From the NCBI RefSeq assembly GCF_011059145.1, contig NZ_JAALLT010000002.1:496001-560000 (forward strand): a DNA stretch of 64,000 bases, written 5' to 3'. Numbering within the stretch: position 1 is the stretch's first letter; each line of letters opens with the position of its first letter. Position numbers and translations under genes: made by a program. Under the pieces are notes generated by a model, which saw nothing but the letters and a program-made list of their open reading frames with translations, did not search any database and had not been told where the DNA came from. Source of the stretch: Halalkalibaculum roseum. GTDB taxonomy: Bacteria > Bacteroidota > Rhodothermia > Balneolales > Balneolaceae. Shown here in pieces: positions 44,753-53,656 of this stretch.

Positions 44753-45670
44753 TTATTGATTAGCTCTAGGGTGTGCTAGTTCGTAAACATTCTTCAATCG
44801 TTCAACGCTAGTATGTGTATAAACTTGCGTAGCAGCCAGGTTGGCATGTCCGAGCAATTCCTTAATTACTCGGATGTCAGCTCCTTTATCCAGCAGGTGC
44901 GTGGCAAAGCTGTGACGCAGCACGTGCGGACTTTTCTGAGTAACCTCACTGGTTTTCATCAGGTAATCCTTGACTAGCCGCTGCACCGCACGATCATAGA
45001 TACGTTGTCCTCCTGAAGCAAGAAAGAGTGCTTTCCGGGCATCGGCATCGGATCTGTCTCCAAAAAGTTCGGTTCGGCTGCGAAGATGATTCATTAATGC
45101 TTCAAGGGCGCTCTTGCCGACCGGTACTATTCGCTGTTTGGATCCTTTACCCAGAACCTTAATCTGCTTGAGCTCAATGTTAACATCCCCGGTATTTAGC
45201 CCAACCATTTCGCTCAGACGAATACCTGTACTATAAAACAGCTCAAGTATGGCACGATCCTGAGCGCTTCGCGGGTTGTCGCCTTCTGCCTGTTCCATCA
45301 TTCGGTCCAGATCTTCAGGCGTCGCCGTTACCGGTAGAGATTTATTTTTTTTAGGTACAATAAGCAAATGGGCCGGATTTCTTTCGATTAAACCGCGTTT
45401 GAATGCGTATTTAAAAAATGATCTCAGAGCAGCAACCTTTCGGGCAATGGAACTCTTTGCATAATCCTGCTCTGTTAGCTCTCCAAGCCACAATCGAATA
45501 GTCAATCGTTCAATGCTATTGATGTCGGTTTCTGAACTTTCTAAACCGAAATGCTGTGAAAGAAATTCCAGAAATTGATTTAAATCATTCTTGTAAGACG
45601 TTATGGTATGTTTGGAAGCATTTCGCTCTATCCTGAGGTATTTGAGATATTTGTCAATAGCTGATTTCAT
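44753..45670 (-). CDS. xerC: Tyrosine recombinase XerC/XerD type
   Basis: 305 residues with core-binding domain (1-105) and catalytic residues Arg151, Lys175, His249, Arg252, His275 and Tyr284. SPHVLRHSFATHLL and LLGHANLAATQVYTH are the boxes of chromosome-dimer resolvases, not phage integrases. C versus D cannot be told by eye, and the dif site is not visible. First gene of the xerC-hpf-hprK unit. Confidence 0.88.
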   Translation of the reverse strand: MKSAIDKYLKYLRIERNASKHTITSYKNDLNQFLEFLSQHFGLESSETDINSIERLTIRLWLGELTEQDYAKSSIARKVAALRSFFKYAFKRGLIERNPAHLLIVPKKNKSLPVTATPEDLDRMMEQAEGDNPRSAQDRAILELFYSTGIRLSEMVGLNTGDVNIELKQIKVLGKGSKQRIVPVGKSALEALMNHLRSRTELFGDRSDADARKALFLASGGQRIYDRAVQRLVKDYLMKTSEVTQKSPHVLRHSFATHLLDKGADIRVIKELLGHANLAATQVYTHTSVERLKNVYELAHPRANQ

Positions 45671-45724
45671 TAGCTCTAATATGGATACTTCTGCAGAAAA
45701 AATAAAACCGGAAATGAAATTACA

Positions 45725-46894
45725 CTAATTTATCGTGCGTCCTTTCCAGGAGCTTTTTTTTCCGGAAAAATGATTGATAACCAGCTTTATTCCCAGTCTT
45801 TGAAACCAAAGCACGGCCAATGGATGCAGGAAAGCATAGATGGGTTTCCAATCGAACCAGCGGGCTAATAAAAACCTGTGAAGAAGGATGACGGCAATGC
45901 ATATTCCGGAAAGCAGGACAAGTATTATATTGTTTGTAATTATTCCTATCGGCAGGGCAACAAAAGGCAGTACAAAAACTACGATATGAAGGAGTGCCAT
46001 AAATAGGAAAAGAGCTATGTTGTAGTCGAATCCGGCAAGAAAGTTTTTAGAAAATCCACTTTCCAGCTCTTTCCCGGAGGTATACATGCGGCAGCTGATG
46101 GAAGCTTCACCGTGATACATTTTCATCTTCAGACCTTTTTCTTTGATTCTTTTCGCTAAGGCAACATCTTCCACGACCTCATCCTTTACTGCAGCATGAC
46201 CACCGATGCTTTTGTAGGCCGATCTCTTGAACGCCATGCATTGACCGCATGCAGCTGCGAAAAGTGGACGCACATTGGGTTTTAATATGTCCGGCACCCA
46301 AGCCGGTACCTTGTGTACATATCGGGCGGGTAGGAGACTTAAAAGGGCATAGTAGACAAGTGGAATTACGGTTTTTTCCCAGAAAGTGCCCAGTTTTTGC
46401 TTGGGCCAAACAGTCAGGAAATCAACCACATCGCGACCCATCGACCGCACAATCTTTGATACCATATCCTCCTCAAGCCAGGTATCGGCATCAATAAATA
46501 TCAGTATATTACCTTCTGCCTCTTCAGAAAGCTGCTGGCATGCCCATGGTTTACCGAGCCAGTTTTTAGGTTTCGGCCTGCCCTTGATCACTTTCAGAGT
46601 GTGAGGTTTTGAGTCTACAAGTTCCTTTAGAATTAGGGGGGTATTGTCAGTGGATTCATCATCCAGTACAATCACTTCAAAATTGGGGTAGCTCTGTATC
46701 AGTGCAGATTCCAGGCATTTCTGAATGACGTTCTCCTCGTTTCTTGCGGGGATAAGGATGCTCACTTTAGGCGACTCCTTGTCAAAGCTTTTACTTTGAG
46801 CCGGCAGCAGCGGACCAAAATCCCTGCGATTCAGAAAGAATATCATCGAAGTTATTGCAAGGTATATAACCGCTATGTAGAGTAAATAGATCAT
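45725..46894 (-). CDS. Family 2 glycosyltransferase, CrtQ/CruC-like
   Basis: 389 residues from the ATG at 46894; an upstream TTG would add nine residues before the first membrane helix. GT-A motifs: SILIPARNEENVIQKCLESAL, VLDDESTDNT, FIDADTW (DxD) and VVEDVALAKRIK. N-terminal helix and three C-terminal helices (about 290-350) make it a membrane enzyme. The CrtC-like gene is divergent 109 bases away, suggesting transfer of a sugar to a carotenoid hydroxyl. Acceptor is inferred. Confidence 0.8.
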   Translation of the reverse strand: MIYLLYIAVIYLAITSMIFFLNRRDFGPLLPAQSKSFDKESPKVSILIPARNEENVIQKCLESALIQSYPNFEVIVLDDESTDNTPLILKELVDSKPHTLKVIKGRPKPKNWLGKPWACQQLSEEAEGNILIFIDADTWLEEDMVSKIVRSMGRDVVDFLTVWPKQKLGTFWEKTVIPLVYYALLSLLPARYVHKVPAWVPDILKPNVRPLFAAACGQCMAFKRSAYKSIGGHAAVKDEVVEDVALAKRIKEKGLKMKMYHGEASISCRMYTSGKELESGFSKNFLAGFDYNIALFLFMALLHIVVFVLPFVALPIGIITNNIILVLLSGICIAVILLHRFLLARWFDWKPIYAFLHPLAVLWFQRLGIKLVINHFSGKKSSWKGRTIN

Positions 46895-47003
46895 CAAGAT
46901 AAAGTAGGGTGAACCGTGCAAATTATAAAAGGGTTTCGGACGGACTCAAAAAAACAAAAATTGATTTGTAGCTGAACTGTTCAAGTATTTTATTAGCTCA
47001 CCT

Positions 47004-48095
47004 ATGCAGATAATCTCAAATCCAGATAAAGATTGTGCAACTCCCTCGAAACCAGCGGGGGGATATGAATGGTGGTATTTTGATGCCATAGATAAATCCA
47101 CCGGTTATGCTTTGGTTGTTATTTTCTATCAGGGCAACCCTTTCTCAAACAGGTATATCAGGGAACTGGAAGATAATAGCAGAAGCGAAGATGCCAGGCC
47201 TTCCCAATTTCCGGCTATAAGTATCTCATTGTACAAAAATCAGGAACCTGTTTACTACAGTTTTACTGAGTATCCTGAGAATGAAGCTATATTTGATTCT
47301 GACAAAGCTAAGGCATCAGTAGGGTACAATACTTTTGAAGCTGAATCTACCGGCTCTGATTTGAAATACTCACTATCACTTGATGAAGAACTGCCATCGG
47401 GAGATAAATTGAATGCGGATCTTACTTTCAGCAGCAGTCTGAAGTTATCCGGCGATTTTCAGGAAGAAAAAGAAAATAGCGGGGGAGGTCACACCTGGAA
47501 TCTGGTCATGCCCTTGGCAGATGTAGAAGGTTCCTTAAGAGTATACCGTAATGAGGAAGTTACGCATTCCGCCATGTTCGATGGAGTGGGGTATCACGAT
47601 CACAACACCGGATACGAACCCATGAAGGATGAATTCAGGGATTGGTACTGGGGGAGGTATCATTTTAAGTCGGCTACATTGGTATATTACGTGATGAACA
47701 GGCAGAATTTGCAACAGTATCGGGGCTGGCTGATAGGAAATGAGAAAGGAGAGATATTGAAGAGGTTCGAAGATATTGAACTGAGAGATAAGGGACTCTC
47801 GATATTTGGACTGCATGTTGCCCGAAAACTGGTGCTCGGAAACGGGTCTACCTGGGCAGTGATACAACAAAGCTATTCACTGGATAACGGACCTTTTTAC
47901 CGCCGATTCATGAGTGAAGCTTTTTTATCTTTGGGGGAGAGTGTCGAGAGAAGCACCGGGTTCTCAGAGTATATCTATCCCTCACGCATTTATTGGAGAT
48001 TTCTTTGGCCCCTCGTTGACATGAGAATTCGATACAAGAAGGAGAAGCCGCACTGGGTGCAAAAGTCAGGGAGGCTCTATCGCTGGACCTGGTGA
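47004..48095 (+). CDS. CrtC-like carotenoid 1,2-hydratase
   Basis: 363 residues. GGYEWWYFDA at the N-terminus is the CrtC lipocalin-like motif, repeated blocks SATLVYYV, MFDGVGYHDHNTGYEPM and FRDWYWGRYHF follow. Members hydrate the psi-end group of acyclic carotenoids to give the 1-hydroxyl. Between a glycosyltransferase (divergent) and an acyltransferase (convergent), so this could form a glycosylated, acylated xanthophyll. Confidence 0.82.
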   Translation: MQIISNPDKDCATPSKPAGGYEWWYFDAIDKSTGYALVVIFYQGNPFSNRYIRELEDNSRSEDARPSQFPAISISLYKNQEPVYYSFTEYPENEAIFDSDKAKASVGYNTFEAESTGSDLKYSLSLDEELPSGDKLNADLTFSSSLKLSGDFQEEKENSGGGHTWNLVMPLADVEGSLRVYRNEEVTHSAMFDGVGYHDHNTGYEPMKDEFRDWYWGRYHFKSATLVYYVMNRQNLQQYRGWLIGNEKGEILKRFEDIELRDKGLSIFGLHVARKLVLGNGSTWAVIQQSYSLDNGPFYRRFMSEAFLSLGESVERSTGFSEYIYPSRIYWRFLWPLVDMRIRYKKEKPHWVQKSGRLYRWTW

Positions 48096-48168
48096 TCTAT
48101 TTTAAAAAAGGCAGGTTATGTCGGATTTGACTTAATACGAAAATAGACTTAGTACCGGATAAGTTAAC

Positions 48169-48831
48169 TCAAAGGAATTTTCGGAAAGGCTCATCAGTAA
48201 ATCCTGCCGTAGACCTTAGTTGACCTAAAATTTGATTTAACTCATCCTCGTAAACTCTTGTCATTTCTTTGTTTTTAAATTCTTTGTGAAGCCTTACCGG
48301 TTTTCCGATCTGTACATGCAGCTCCGGTTTATCATTTCGGATAGTATGCATGTAAATGCCGACAGGAACTATATCGACTTCCGGTAATTTTGAATGCAGC
48401 CAGGCCAAGCCACCCTCGAAATCCATCGAACTTCCGGTAGGGGTGATCTTTCCCTCAGGGTAGATAAATAGACTTGATTTGTCTCTTTTCATAGACTGAA
48501 CGGCATAGCGAAGGGAGGTCACTGTTTTACGGGGGTCGTTCCTATCGATAGAAAACGCACCTATTCTTTTGAAAAAGGAATACTGACGCATCTGTTTGTC
48601 TTCCATCAGAGCACGTGCCTTTTGCTTAAGCAGATACTCGTTGAGCAGCAGAGGTATAATACCATCCCACCAAGAGTGATGATTCAGGTAATAAATAGTA
48701 CGACTTTGATCTCCCGGAACATACTCCTGTTTGATCCAGACATTCTTGAATCTCCGTTTAAAGAGCAATCGCACATATATTCGAAAGACCTTGATAAATA
48801 GCGATGATTCCTGAGCAGGTATAAAATCCAA
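48169..48831 (-). CDS. PlsC-like acyltransferase
   Basis: 220 residues; TTG start at 48831, no in-frame ATG. HxxxxD in NHHSWWDG, MEDKQMRQYSFFKRIGAFSIDRND, and FIYPEGKITPTG are the lysophosphatidic acid acyltransferase blocks. No transmembrane helix obvious. Convergent with the CrtC-like gene. In this context it may acylate the carotenoid sugar (CruD-like role) rather than make phospholipid; the alternative is a second PlsC. Confidence 0.78.
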   Translation of the reverse strand: MDFIPAQESSLFIKVFRIYVRLLFKRRFKNVWIKQEYVPGDQSRTIYYLNHHSWWDGIIPLLLNEYLLKQKARALMEDKQMRQYSFFKRIGAFSIDRNDPRKTVTSLRYAVQSMKRDKSSLFIYPEGKITPTGSSMDFEGGLAWLHSKLPEVDIVPVGIYMHTIRNDKPELHVQIGKPVRLHKEFKNKEMTRVYEDELNQILGQLRSTAGFTDEPFRKFL

Positions 48832-48914
48832 GAGTGCTACTGTTTGTAGTGATTGTGATGACTGAATATCTTTAGGCTAGCTGTAAGTTGCCAATATGAA
48901 TACGAAAATTGATA

Positions 48915-49565
48915 ATGAATTTCATAAAATCCGAAATTGAAGAGTATGCCACCGAGGCCACAACTCCTGAATCAGAACTGGTACAGGAATTGGTTGAGGT
49001 TTCTAATGAGAACCTGGAATATGTTGACATGATCAGCGGCAGGGTAGTGGGAAGATTGCTTGCGATACTGATTAAAATCAGCGGGGCAAAAAGAGTGCTG
49101 GAAATCGGTACTTTTTCCGGGTATTCGGCACTGAGCATGGCTGAAGCCCTGCCCGCAGACGGAGAGTTGATTACCTGTGAATACAATGAGCGTTACGAGA
49201 AGCTGGCCAGATCTTTTTTCCAAAAAAGCGAACACAGTCATAAAATTACTCTCAGGATGGGAAAAGCGCTGGATACCATCGAGCAGCTGAATGGCAGCTT
49301 CGATTTTATCTTCCTGGATGCCGATAAAGTGAACTACCCTGCGTATTTTAAGAAACTGTTGCCTATGCTCGAAGTGAACGGTTTAATGGCCATAGACAAT
49401 GTTCTGTGGAGCGGCTCGGTTTTACACCCTGATGACGAAAAAGCCAAGGCCATAGACGAACTGAATGGGATGATTCGCAATGAGGAACAGGTTGAGCAAG
49501 TCATGCTAACCATCCGCGACGGCCTTACCCTGGTAAGAAAAAATAGTTTCTTTCAATTATATTAG
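48915..49565 (+). CDS. SAM-dependent O-methyltransferase (COMT-like)
   Basis: 216 residues from the ATG at 48915; a TTG two codons earlier is also possible. RVLEIGTFSGYSALSMAEALP (SAM motif I), TCEYNERYEKLAR, DFIFLDADKVNYPAYF and MAIDNVLWSGSV match the class I Methyltransf_3 family acting on catechols or other hydroxyl groups. Acceptor unknown. Confidence 0.9.
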   Translation: MNFIKSEIEEYATEATTPESELVQELVEVSNENLEYVDMISGRVVGRLLAILIKISGAKRVLEIGTFSGYSALSMAEALPADGELITCEYNERYEKLARSFFQKSEHSHKITLRMGKALDTIEQLNGSFDFIFLDADKVNYPAYFKKLLPMLEVNGLMAIDNVLWSGSVLHPDDEKAKAIDELNGMIRNEEQVEQVMLTIRDGLTLVRKNSFFQLY

Positions 49566-49611
49566 TTAACCCTTCGTGAAACTCTGTTCTTCTCTGTGCC
49601 ACTCTGTGAAA
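49566..49611. repeat. CACAGAG-type repeats after O-methyltransferase stop
   Basis: Starting a few bases after the stop, the minus strand reads CACAGAGTGGCACAGAGAAG, then CAGAGTTTCACGAAGGG. A related string TCACAGAGCGACACGAAGGG occurs at 59033. Degenerate, not a perfect array. Confidence 0.55.
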
Positions 49612-49645
49612 CAAAACAGCGAGCTATTACTACATTACTAAGCTT

Positions 49646-50803
49646 TTATTCTCGACTCCCCTCATATAATTCAAACTCCAGTAACCTACAATCAATGGTC
49701 GAATTATAAAACTCCGTCCGACGATTAGTCCGCAGTCCGATATGTTTCGCCAGCTCCATATTCCCAGTAAACACATATCCTGTGTAGTCAGTGCACTTTT
49801 GCTTGAAAAAATCCCCGATATCAGAATACAGCTCCTTAAGCTGTTCTCTTTCCCCAAGTCTCTCGCCATAAGGTGGATTTAAGACTACCACACCATTGCC
49901 TTTTGGAAGGGGCGTATCATTGAAATCGCAGACTTCAAAGTCAATCAAGTGGTCTACACCTGCCGTCTTGGCATTTTTTCTTGCAGCCTTGATCGCTCGT
50001 GGATCCCTGTCGGTGGCAACAATTTTACCTTCGGTATCCTTGGTAGAAGCCAACTTCAGCTCTCCTCGCAGCTGATCCCAGTATTCCTGGTCGAATCCTT
50101 TGATATGTTTGATTCCAAAATTGGGTCTCAGTGACCCGGCAGGTCGATTCAGGGCCATAAGCGTGGCCTCAATGGCAATAGTACCGCTTCCACACATGGG
50201 ATTAACAAAATGAGCTCCCGGTTTCCATCGGGTATCTTTGACGATCGCTGCTGCGAGGGACTCCTGCAGCGGTGCCGTATGTGATTCGGTACGGTAGCCT
50301 CGTCGGGAAAGCGATTCCCCTGAGGCATCCAGGAAAACACGACACTTGCTGTTTCGCCAGTAAAGAAAGACTACGGTATGCTGCAGGTCGGGCCCGGAGT
50401 CTGGTCGAGTGCCTGTTGTGGTTCGTATCCTGTCTACAATGGCATCCTTACACGTTAGGTTGGCATATTGCGTATTGGATATGGTAGGATTGTCAATAAA
50501 GGAGGTAACACTGACATAGCCATGCGGTTCTATGTATTCTTCCCAGGGTATCTGTTGTACCTGCTTGTACATTTCGTCGGAGTCGGAAGCCGTGAACTCA
50601 TCCAGCAGATAGTGAACACGATGCGCGGTTCTTAGTGTCAGAACAAGCTTCATACAGTCCTGAAGCGAACCTTCTGTTTCTACTCCTGCTTTTCGCACTT
50701 TTTTGATAGGAAACTGCTGCTCTTTCAGTTCTTCTTTTAGAAAGGGGGTAATTCGTTTCGGACAGGTAATGGAGATGTTGCTTGCTTCCTGGAAATCGGC
50801 CAT
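49646..50803 (-). CDS. rlmL: THUMP-domain 23S rRNA (guanine-N2) methyltransferase, RlmL N-terminal type
   Basis: 385 residues: THUMP domain about 50-160, then methyltransferase with NPMCGSGTIAIEATL (SAM) and VVLNPPYGERLGE (NPPY catalytic). It corresponds to the m2G2445 half of E. coli RlmKL without the RlmK half. Acts on 23S rRNA. Confidence 0.87.
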   Translation of the reverse strand: MADFQEASNISITCPKRITPFLKEELKEQQFPIKKVRKAGVETEGSLQDCMKLVLTLRTAHRVHYLLDEFTASDSDEMYKQVQQIPWEEYIEPHGYVSVTSFIDNPTISNTQYANLTCKDAIVDRIRTTTGTRPDSGPDLQHTVVFLYWRNSKCRVFLDASGESLSRRGYRTESHTAPLQESLAAAIVKDTRWKPGAHFVNPMCGSGTIAIEATLMALNRPAGSLRPNFGIKHIKGFDQEYWDQLRGELKLASTKDTEGKIVATDRDPRAIKAARKNAKTAGVDHLIDFEVCDFNDTPLPKGNGVVVLNPPYGERLGEREQLKELYSDIGDFFKQKCTDYTGYVFTGNMELAKHIGLRTNRRTEFYNSTIDCRLLEFELYEGSRE

Positions 50804-50835
50804 TGTATCTATAAAATTATAATAAGTACAAATAA

Positions 50836-50862
50836 AAAAGGGACGCGCATTGCGTCCCTTTT
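50836..50862 (-). terminator. Intrinsic terminator after FKBP gene
   Basis: AAAAGGGACGC (50836-50846) pairs with GCGTCCCTTTT (50852-50862), five-base loop, T-rich on the minus strand. It lies 22 bases past the FKBP stop and 33 bases before the rlmL start. Confidence 0.92.
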
Positions 50863-50883
50863 CACTAAACTGTGGTAAAGCTA

Positions 50884-51318
50884 TTAACTTTTTTCTACCA
50901 GTTCGATATCGAAGGTTAAATCTTTACCCGCAAGTGGATGATTGGCATCCAGCTTGACCTTTTCGTCGGTTACTTCCGTGATTTGTACCGGAATGGCTTT
51001 GCCATTCTCTTGCTGCTGCATCTGAAGCTGCATACCAACTTCAGGTTCAATGTTATCGGGCAGCTCGTCTATTGAAACTTCAAGTTCCAGATCATCACGG
51101 CGTTCGCCATATGCTTCATCGGTAGGAATTTCTACAGTGGTTGAATCACCAATTTCCATTCCTTCTACCGCTTTTTCAAACCCTGGAATAAGTTGACCTT
51201 TTCCCAGTGTGAATTCAAGCGGTTCTTCTCGTTCACGAGAGGTATCGAAAACCGAACCATCGTTAAGTTTTCCTGTGTAATGTACTTTTACGGTATCGCC
51301 TTCTTTAACTTTAGACAA
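50884..51318 (-). CDS. FKBP-type peptidyl-prolyl isomerase, SlyD-like
   Basis: 144 residues from a TTG start. VKVHYTGKLNDGSVFDTS and LIPGFEKAVEGMEIGD define the FKBP core, interrupted by an insert-in-flap domain (about 70-125), and NHPLAGKDLTFDIEL is the conserved end. No His-rich metal tail, unlike E. coli SlyD. Cytosolic foldase. Confidence 0.93.
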   Translation of the reverse strand: MSKVKEGDTVKVHYTGKLNDGSVFDTSREREEPLEFTLGKGQLIPGFEKAVEGMEIGDSTTVEIPTDEAYGERRDDLELEVSIDELPDNIEPEVGMQLQMQQQENGKAIPVQITEVTDEKVKLDANHPLAGKDLTFDIELVEKS

Positions 51319-51396
51319 AATATGTTCTTTTCTTTAGTGTTTTCCTTAAATGCGCCGCAATATAAGGTTTATTTAGCACAATTTTGAGTGCGAATG

Positions 51397-52491
51397 CTAC
51401 CGGAAAATGCGAGTACTCAAGCGAGAAGCATTTTTTGTGGAATCAGGCACAATATTGAATTCAATGGCACCGAGAACAAGTCCGTTGGCTGTTGTCACGT
51501 CCACTACCCACGATCCCGGCCATATATTTCTTTTGAACGTATACCCGCGGTAACCGCCCTCTCTCCCTCCTGTGACCTCATAGTTGATAGTATCTGTAAT
51601 ATTCCATTGATCCTTTTCAGGGTCATACCACTTCCAGCGATGTTGAACAGTCTGGGATAAATCGGTGGGTGCAAATATGGAAGTGTAGATAAATACGGAG
51701 TCGGAATCGGAGTAATAAAAGGTTGGATGGAAACTTTTCCAGAATTTTGGGAAGCGCGACTGTTCGTAAGTGACCTCAAACGTATTCCCGGACTTTGAAA
51801 CGTCGTATGCTACCAGACCTCTTTGAAGGGACAAAGGGACTGGAGGAATAAGGTTGAAATAGTAGCACCCATTCATGAATAAATAGATACCAAAAATCAG
51901 GGAGAAAAGTTTTTTCTTATTCACATCTTTCCTGGTCGAGGGACTTTTATGGTAAATCAGTTTCAGTAGGTATACCGTTACAGATAAACCTGCCAGTCCT
52001 GAGAGAATGAACAGGAAAGTATTCATAGCACCGAATAAGATGGGAAGAAAGAATATGAAAAAGGTAAAGGTGACAAAGAAATAGGCTCCGAATTGTAAGT
52101 ATTTATTGGAGATGCGGTGCTTTAGAAACTCATTTCCCAAAAGCAGGAGCAGCAATATGGCAAAGAATACCAGAGTTTTTGTGAATGAGACACTCTGAAA
52201 AAAGAATATAACATAGGCGCTGCTGAGTCCGCCGAGAAAAAATTGGATGGCATAGGGAGCATATTCCAGGTATGGCTCCAGAAATGTGTCTTCCCAGTAT
52301 CCGTCTTTGGCGAGATTGAAAACATAGAGTAATAGGGTTAGAGAGACCAGGTAAACAAAAAGCACAGTGTTGCTGTACCAACCGTCAATGCGCCCTAGCG
52401 TAAGGCTGTCCCAGATAAAACCTCCCATAAAAAAAATGACAGGAACATATTTCTTATGTTCTTCTAAAAATGTTTTGATCGCCAAAAACAT
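51397..52491 (-). CDS. Membrane protein with C-terminal DUF2914
   Basis: 364 residues: seven to eight helices in residues 15-215, then a beta-sandwich-like soluble domain (about 240-355) with YTSIFAPTDLSQTVQHRWKWYDPEKDQW and GSWVVDVTTANGLVLGAIEF, matching DUF2914. Probably faces the periplasm. Function unknown. Confidence 0.78.
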   Translation of the reverse strand: MFLAIKTFLEEHKKYVPVIFFMGGFIWDSLTLGRIDGWYSNTVLFVYLVSLTLLLYVFNLAKDGYWEDTFLEPYLEYAPYAIQFFLGGLSSAYVIFFFQSVSFTKTLVFFAILLLLLLGNEFLKHRISNKYLQFGAYFFVTFTFFIFFLPILFGAMNTFLFILSGLAGLSVTVYLLKLIYHKSPSTRKDVNKKKLFSLIFGIYLFMNGCYYFNLIPPVPLSLQRGLVAYDVSKSGNTFEVTYEQSRFPKFWKSFHPTFYYSDSDSVFIYTSIFAPTDLSQTVQHRWKWYDPEKDQWNITDTINYEVTGGREGGYRGYTFKRNIWPGSWVVDVTTANGLVLGAIEFNIVPDSTKNASRLSTRIFR

Positions 52492-52592
52492 GTAGAAATG
52501 ATACAGTTAAAACTTTGATTATAAAGGGTACAGAAAGAAGACGTTTATCACCTGAAAACAATAACGCATCAAAGCCTTTAAAACACAAACAT

Positions 52593-53012
52593 ATGGAGCC
52601 GGACATTAAGGATATACTGAAAGACGCTGAAACGGTAGCAATCATCGGGTGCTCAAACAATAAGTACCGAACAAGCTATCATATAGCATCATACCTGCAG
52701 GAGCAAGGATTTAACATTATTCCCATCCATCCCGAATATGATGAAGTCCTGGGCGAGAATACCTATGCATCTATAAAAGATCTTCCCGGAGAAACCACCG
52801 TAGATATCGTGGATATATTCCGGGACCCTGCTCATACAGCCGAAATGGTTGACGAAATCATCGAATGGAGCAATAAGGCCGGGCAGAAGCCGGTAGTATG
52901 GACTCAGCTCGGTGTTTCATCAGAAGAGGCCAAAGAAAAAGCAGCGAATGCCGGCTTGTCTTACGTAGAAGAGAAATGCCTGATGGTAGAACACAAGCGT
53001 TTGAAGAGCTAA
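52593..53012 (+). CDS. CoA-binding domain protein (YccU-like)
   Basis: 139 residues from the ATG at 52593, chosen over upstream frame codons because MEPDIKDILKDAETVAIIGCSNNKYRTSYHIA matches the family start. GFNIIPIHPEYDEVLG, VDIVDIFRDP and VVWTQLGVSSEEA plus VEEKCLMVEH are CoA_binding_2 hallmarks. Function unknown, possibly acyl-CoA sensing. Confidence 0.9.
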   Translation: MEPDIKDILKDAETVAIIGCSNNKYRTSYHIASYLQEQGFNIIPIHPEYDEVLGENTYASIKDLPGETTVDIVDIFRDPAHTAEMVDEIIEWSNKAGQKPVVWTQLGVSSEEAKEKAANAGLSYVEEKCLMVEHKRLKS

Positions 53013-53066
53013 AGCAGCTTTTTAGAACAAATCAACAATTATCAGATACAAAATTTTTAATCCTTT

Positions 53067-53137
53067 ACTTTAGAATTAGGAATTAAAAATTAGGAATTCA
53101 AAAACTCAATAAATCAGTAAATCAATAACTATCACTA
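53067..53137. repeat. Short-period AT repeats abutting the yajQ stop
   Basis: AGAATTAGGAATT and AAAATTAGGAATT at 53069-53096, then CAATAAAT/CAGTAAAT/CAATAACT 8-mers (53107-53130) that reach the yajQ stop codon at 53135-53137. Confidence 0.55.
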
Positions 53138-53623
53138 CTTCATATTCACAAACTGTAATGGTATACCGAACTCTTTGCTTTTCAGGTGTTTGATAACTTG
53201 CTGAAGGTCATCAATTTTCTTGGCGGTAACCCTGACCTGGTTGTCCTGTATTGCAGGCTGTACTTTTAGCTTCAGGTTTTTGATTTCTTTTACTATCTCC
53301 TTGGCCTTCTCCTTGCTGATACCTTCCTGAAGCTTAACAGTCATTTTAAGATGTCCCTGCGAGGTTCCTTCAGGTTTTTGGAAATCAAGAACTTTAGGAC
53401 TGATTTTTCTTTTAACAAAATTCCTGCTCAGCATCTCTTTGATGGCATTCAACTTCATTTCTTCTGCTGCCACTAACTGTATGTTGTTCTCCTTCCTGTT
53501 AAAAGTGATTTCCGTGTGGAGCCCCCTGAAATCATAGCGGTTTTCCACTTCTTTACGTGTATTATTCACGGCATTATCAACTTCCTGGGCATCTACCTTA
53601 TTAACGATATCAAAAGAGGGCAT
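53135..53623 (-). CDS. yajQ: YajQ-family (UPF0234) nucleotide-binding protein
   Basis: 162 residues. MPSFDIVNKVDAQEVDNAVNNTRKEVENRYDFRG and the paired ferredoxin-like halves with RVTAKKIDDLQQVIKHLK are diagnostic. Homologues bind cyclic-di-GMP or tRNA. Located 33 bases after an unknown membrane gene. Confidence 0.95.
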   Translation of the reverse strand: MPSFDIVNKVDAQEVDNAVNNTRKEVENRYDFRGLHTEITFNRKENNIQLVAAEEMKLNAIKEMLSRNFVKRKISPKVLDFQKPEGTSQGHLKMTVKLQEGISKEKAKEIVKEIKNLKLKVQPAIQDNQVRVTAKKIDDLQQVIKHLKSKEFGIPLQFVNMK

Positions 53624-53656
53624 AGGTATTGTTTGGTTTAATTTGCTATGGGAATG

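Noticed and set aside
44753-45670. Phage or transposon integrase
   Set aside because: Length, boxes and hpf/hprK neighbours fit a housekeeping Xer recombinase; no mobile genes or att repeats nearby.
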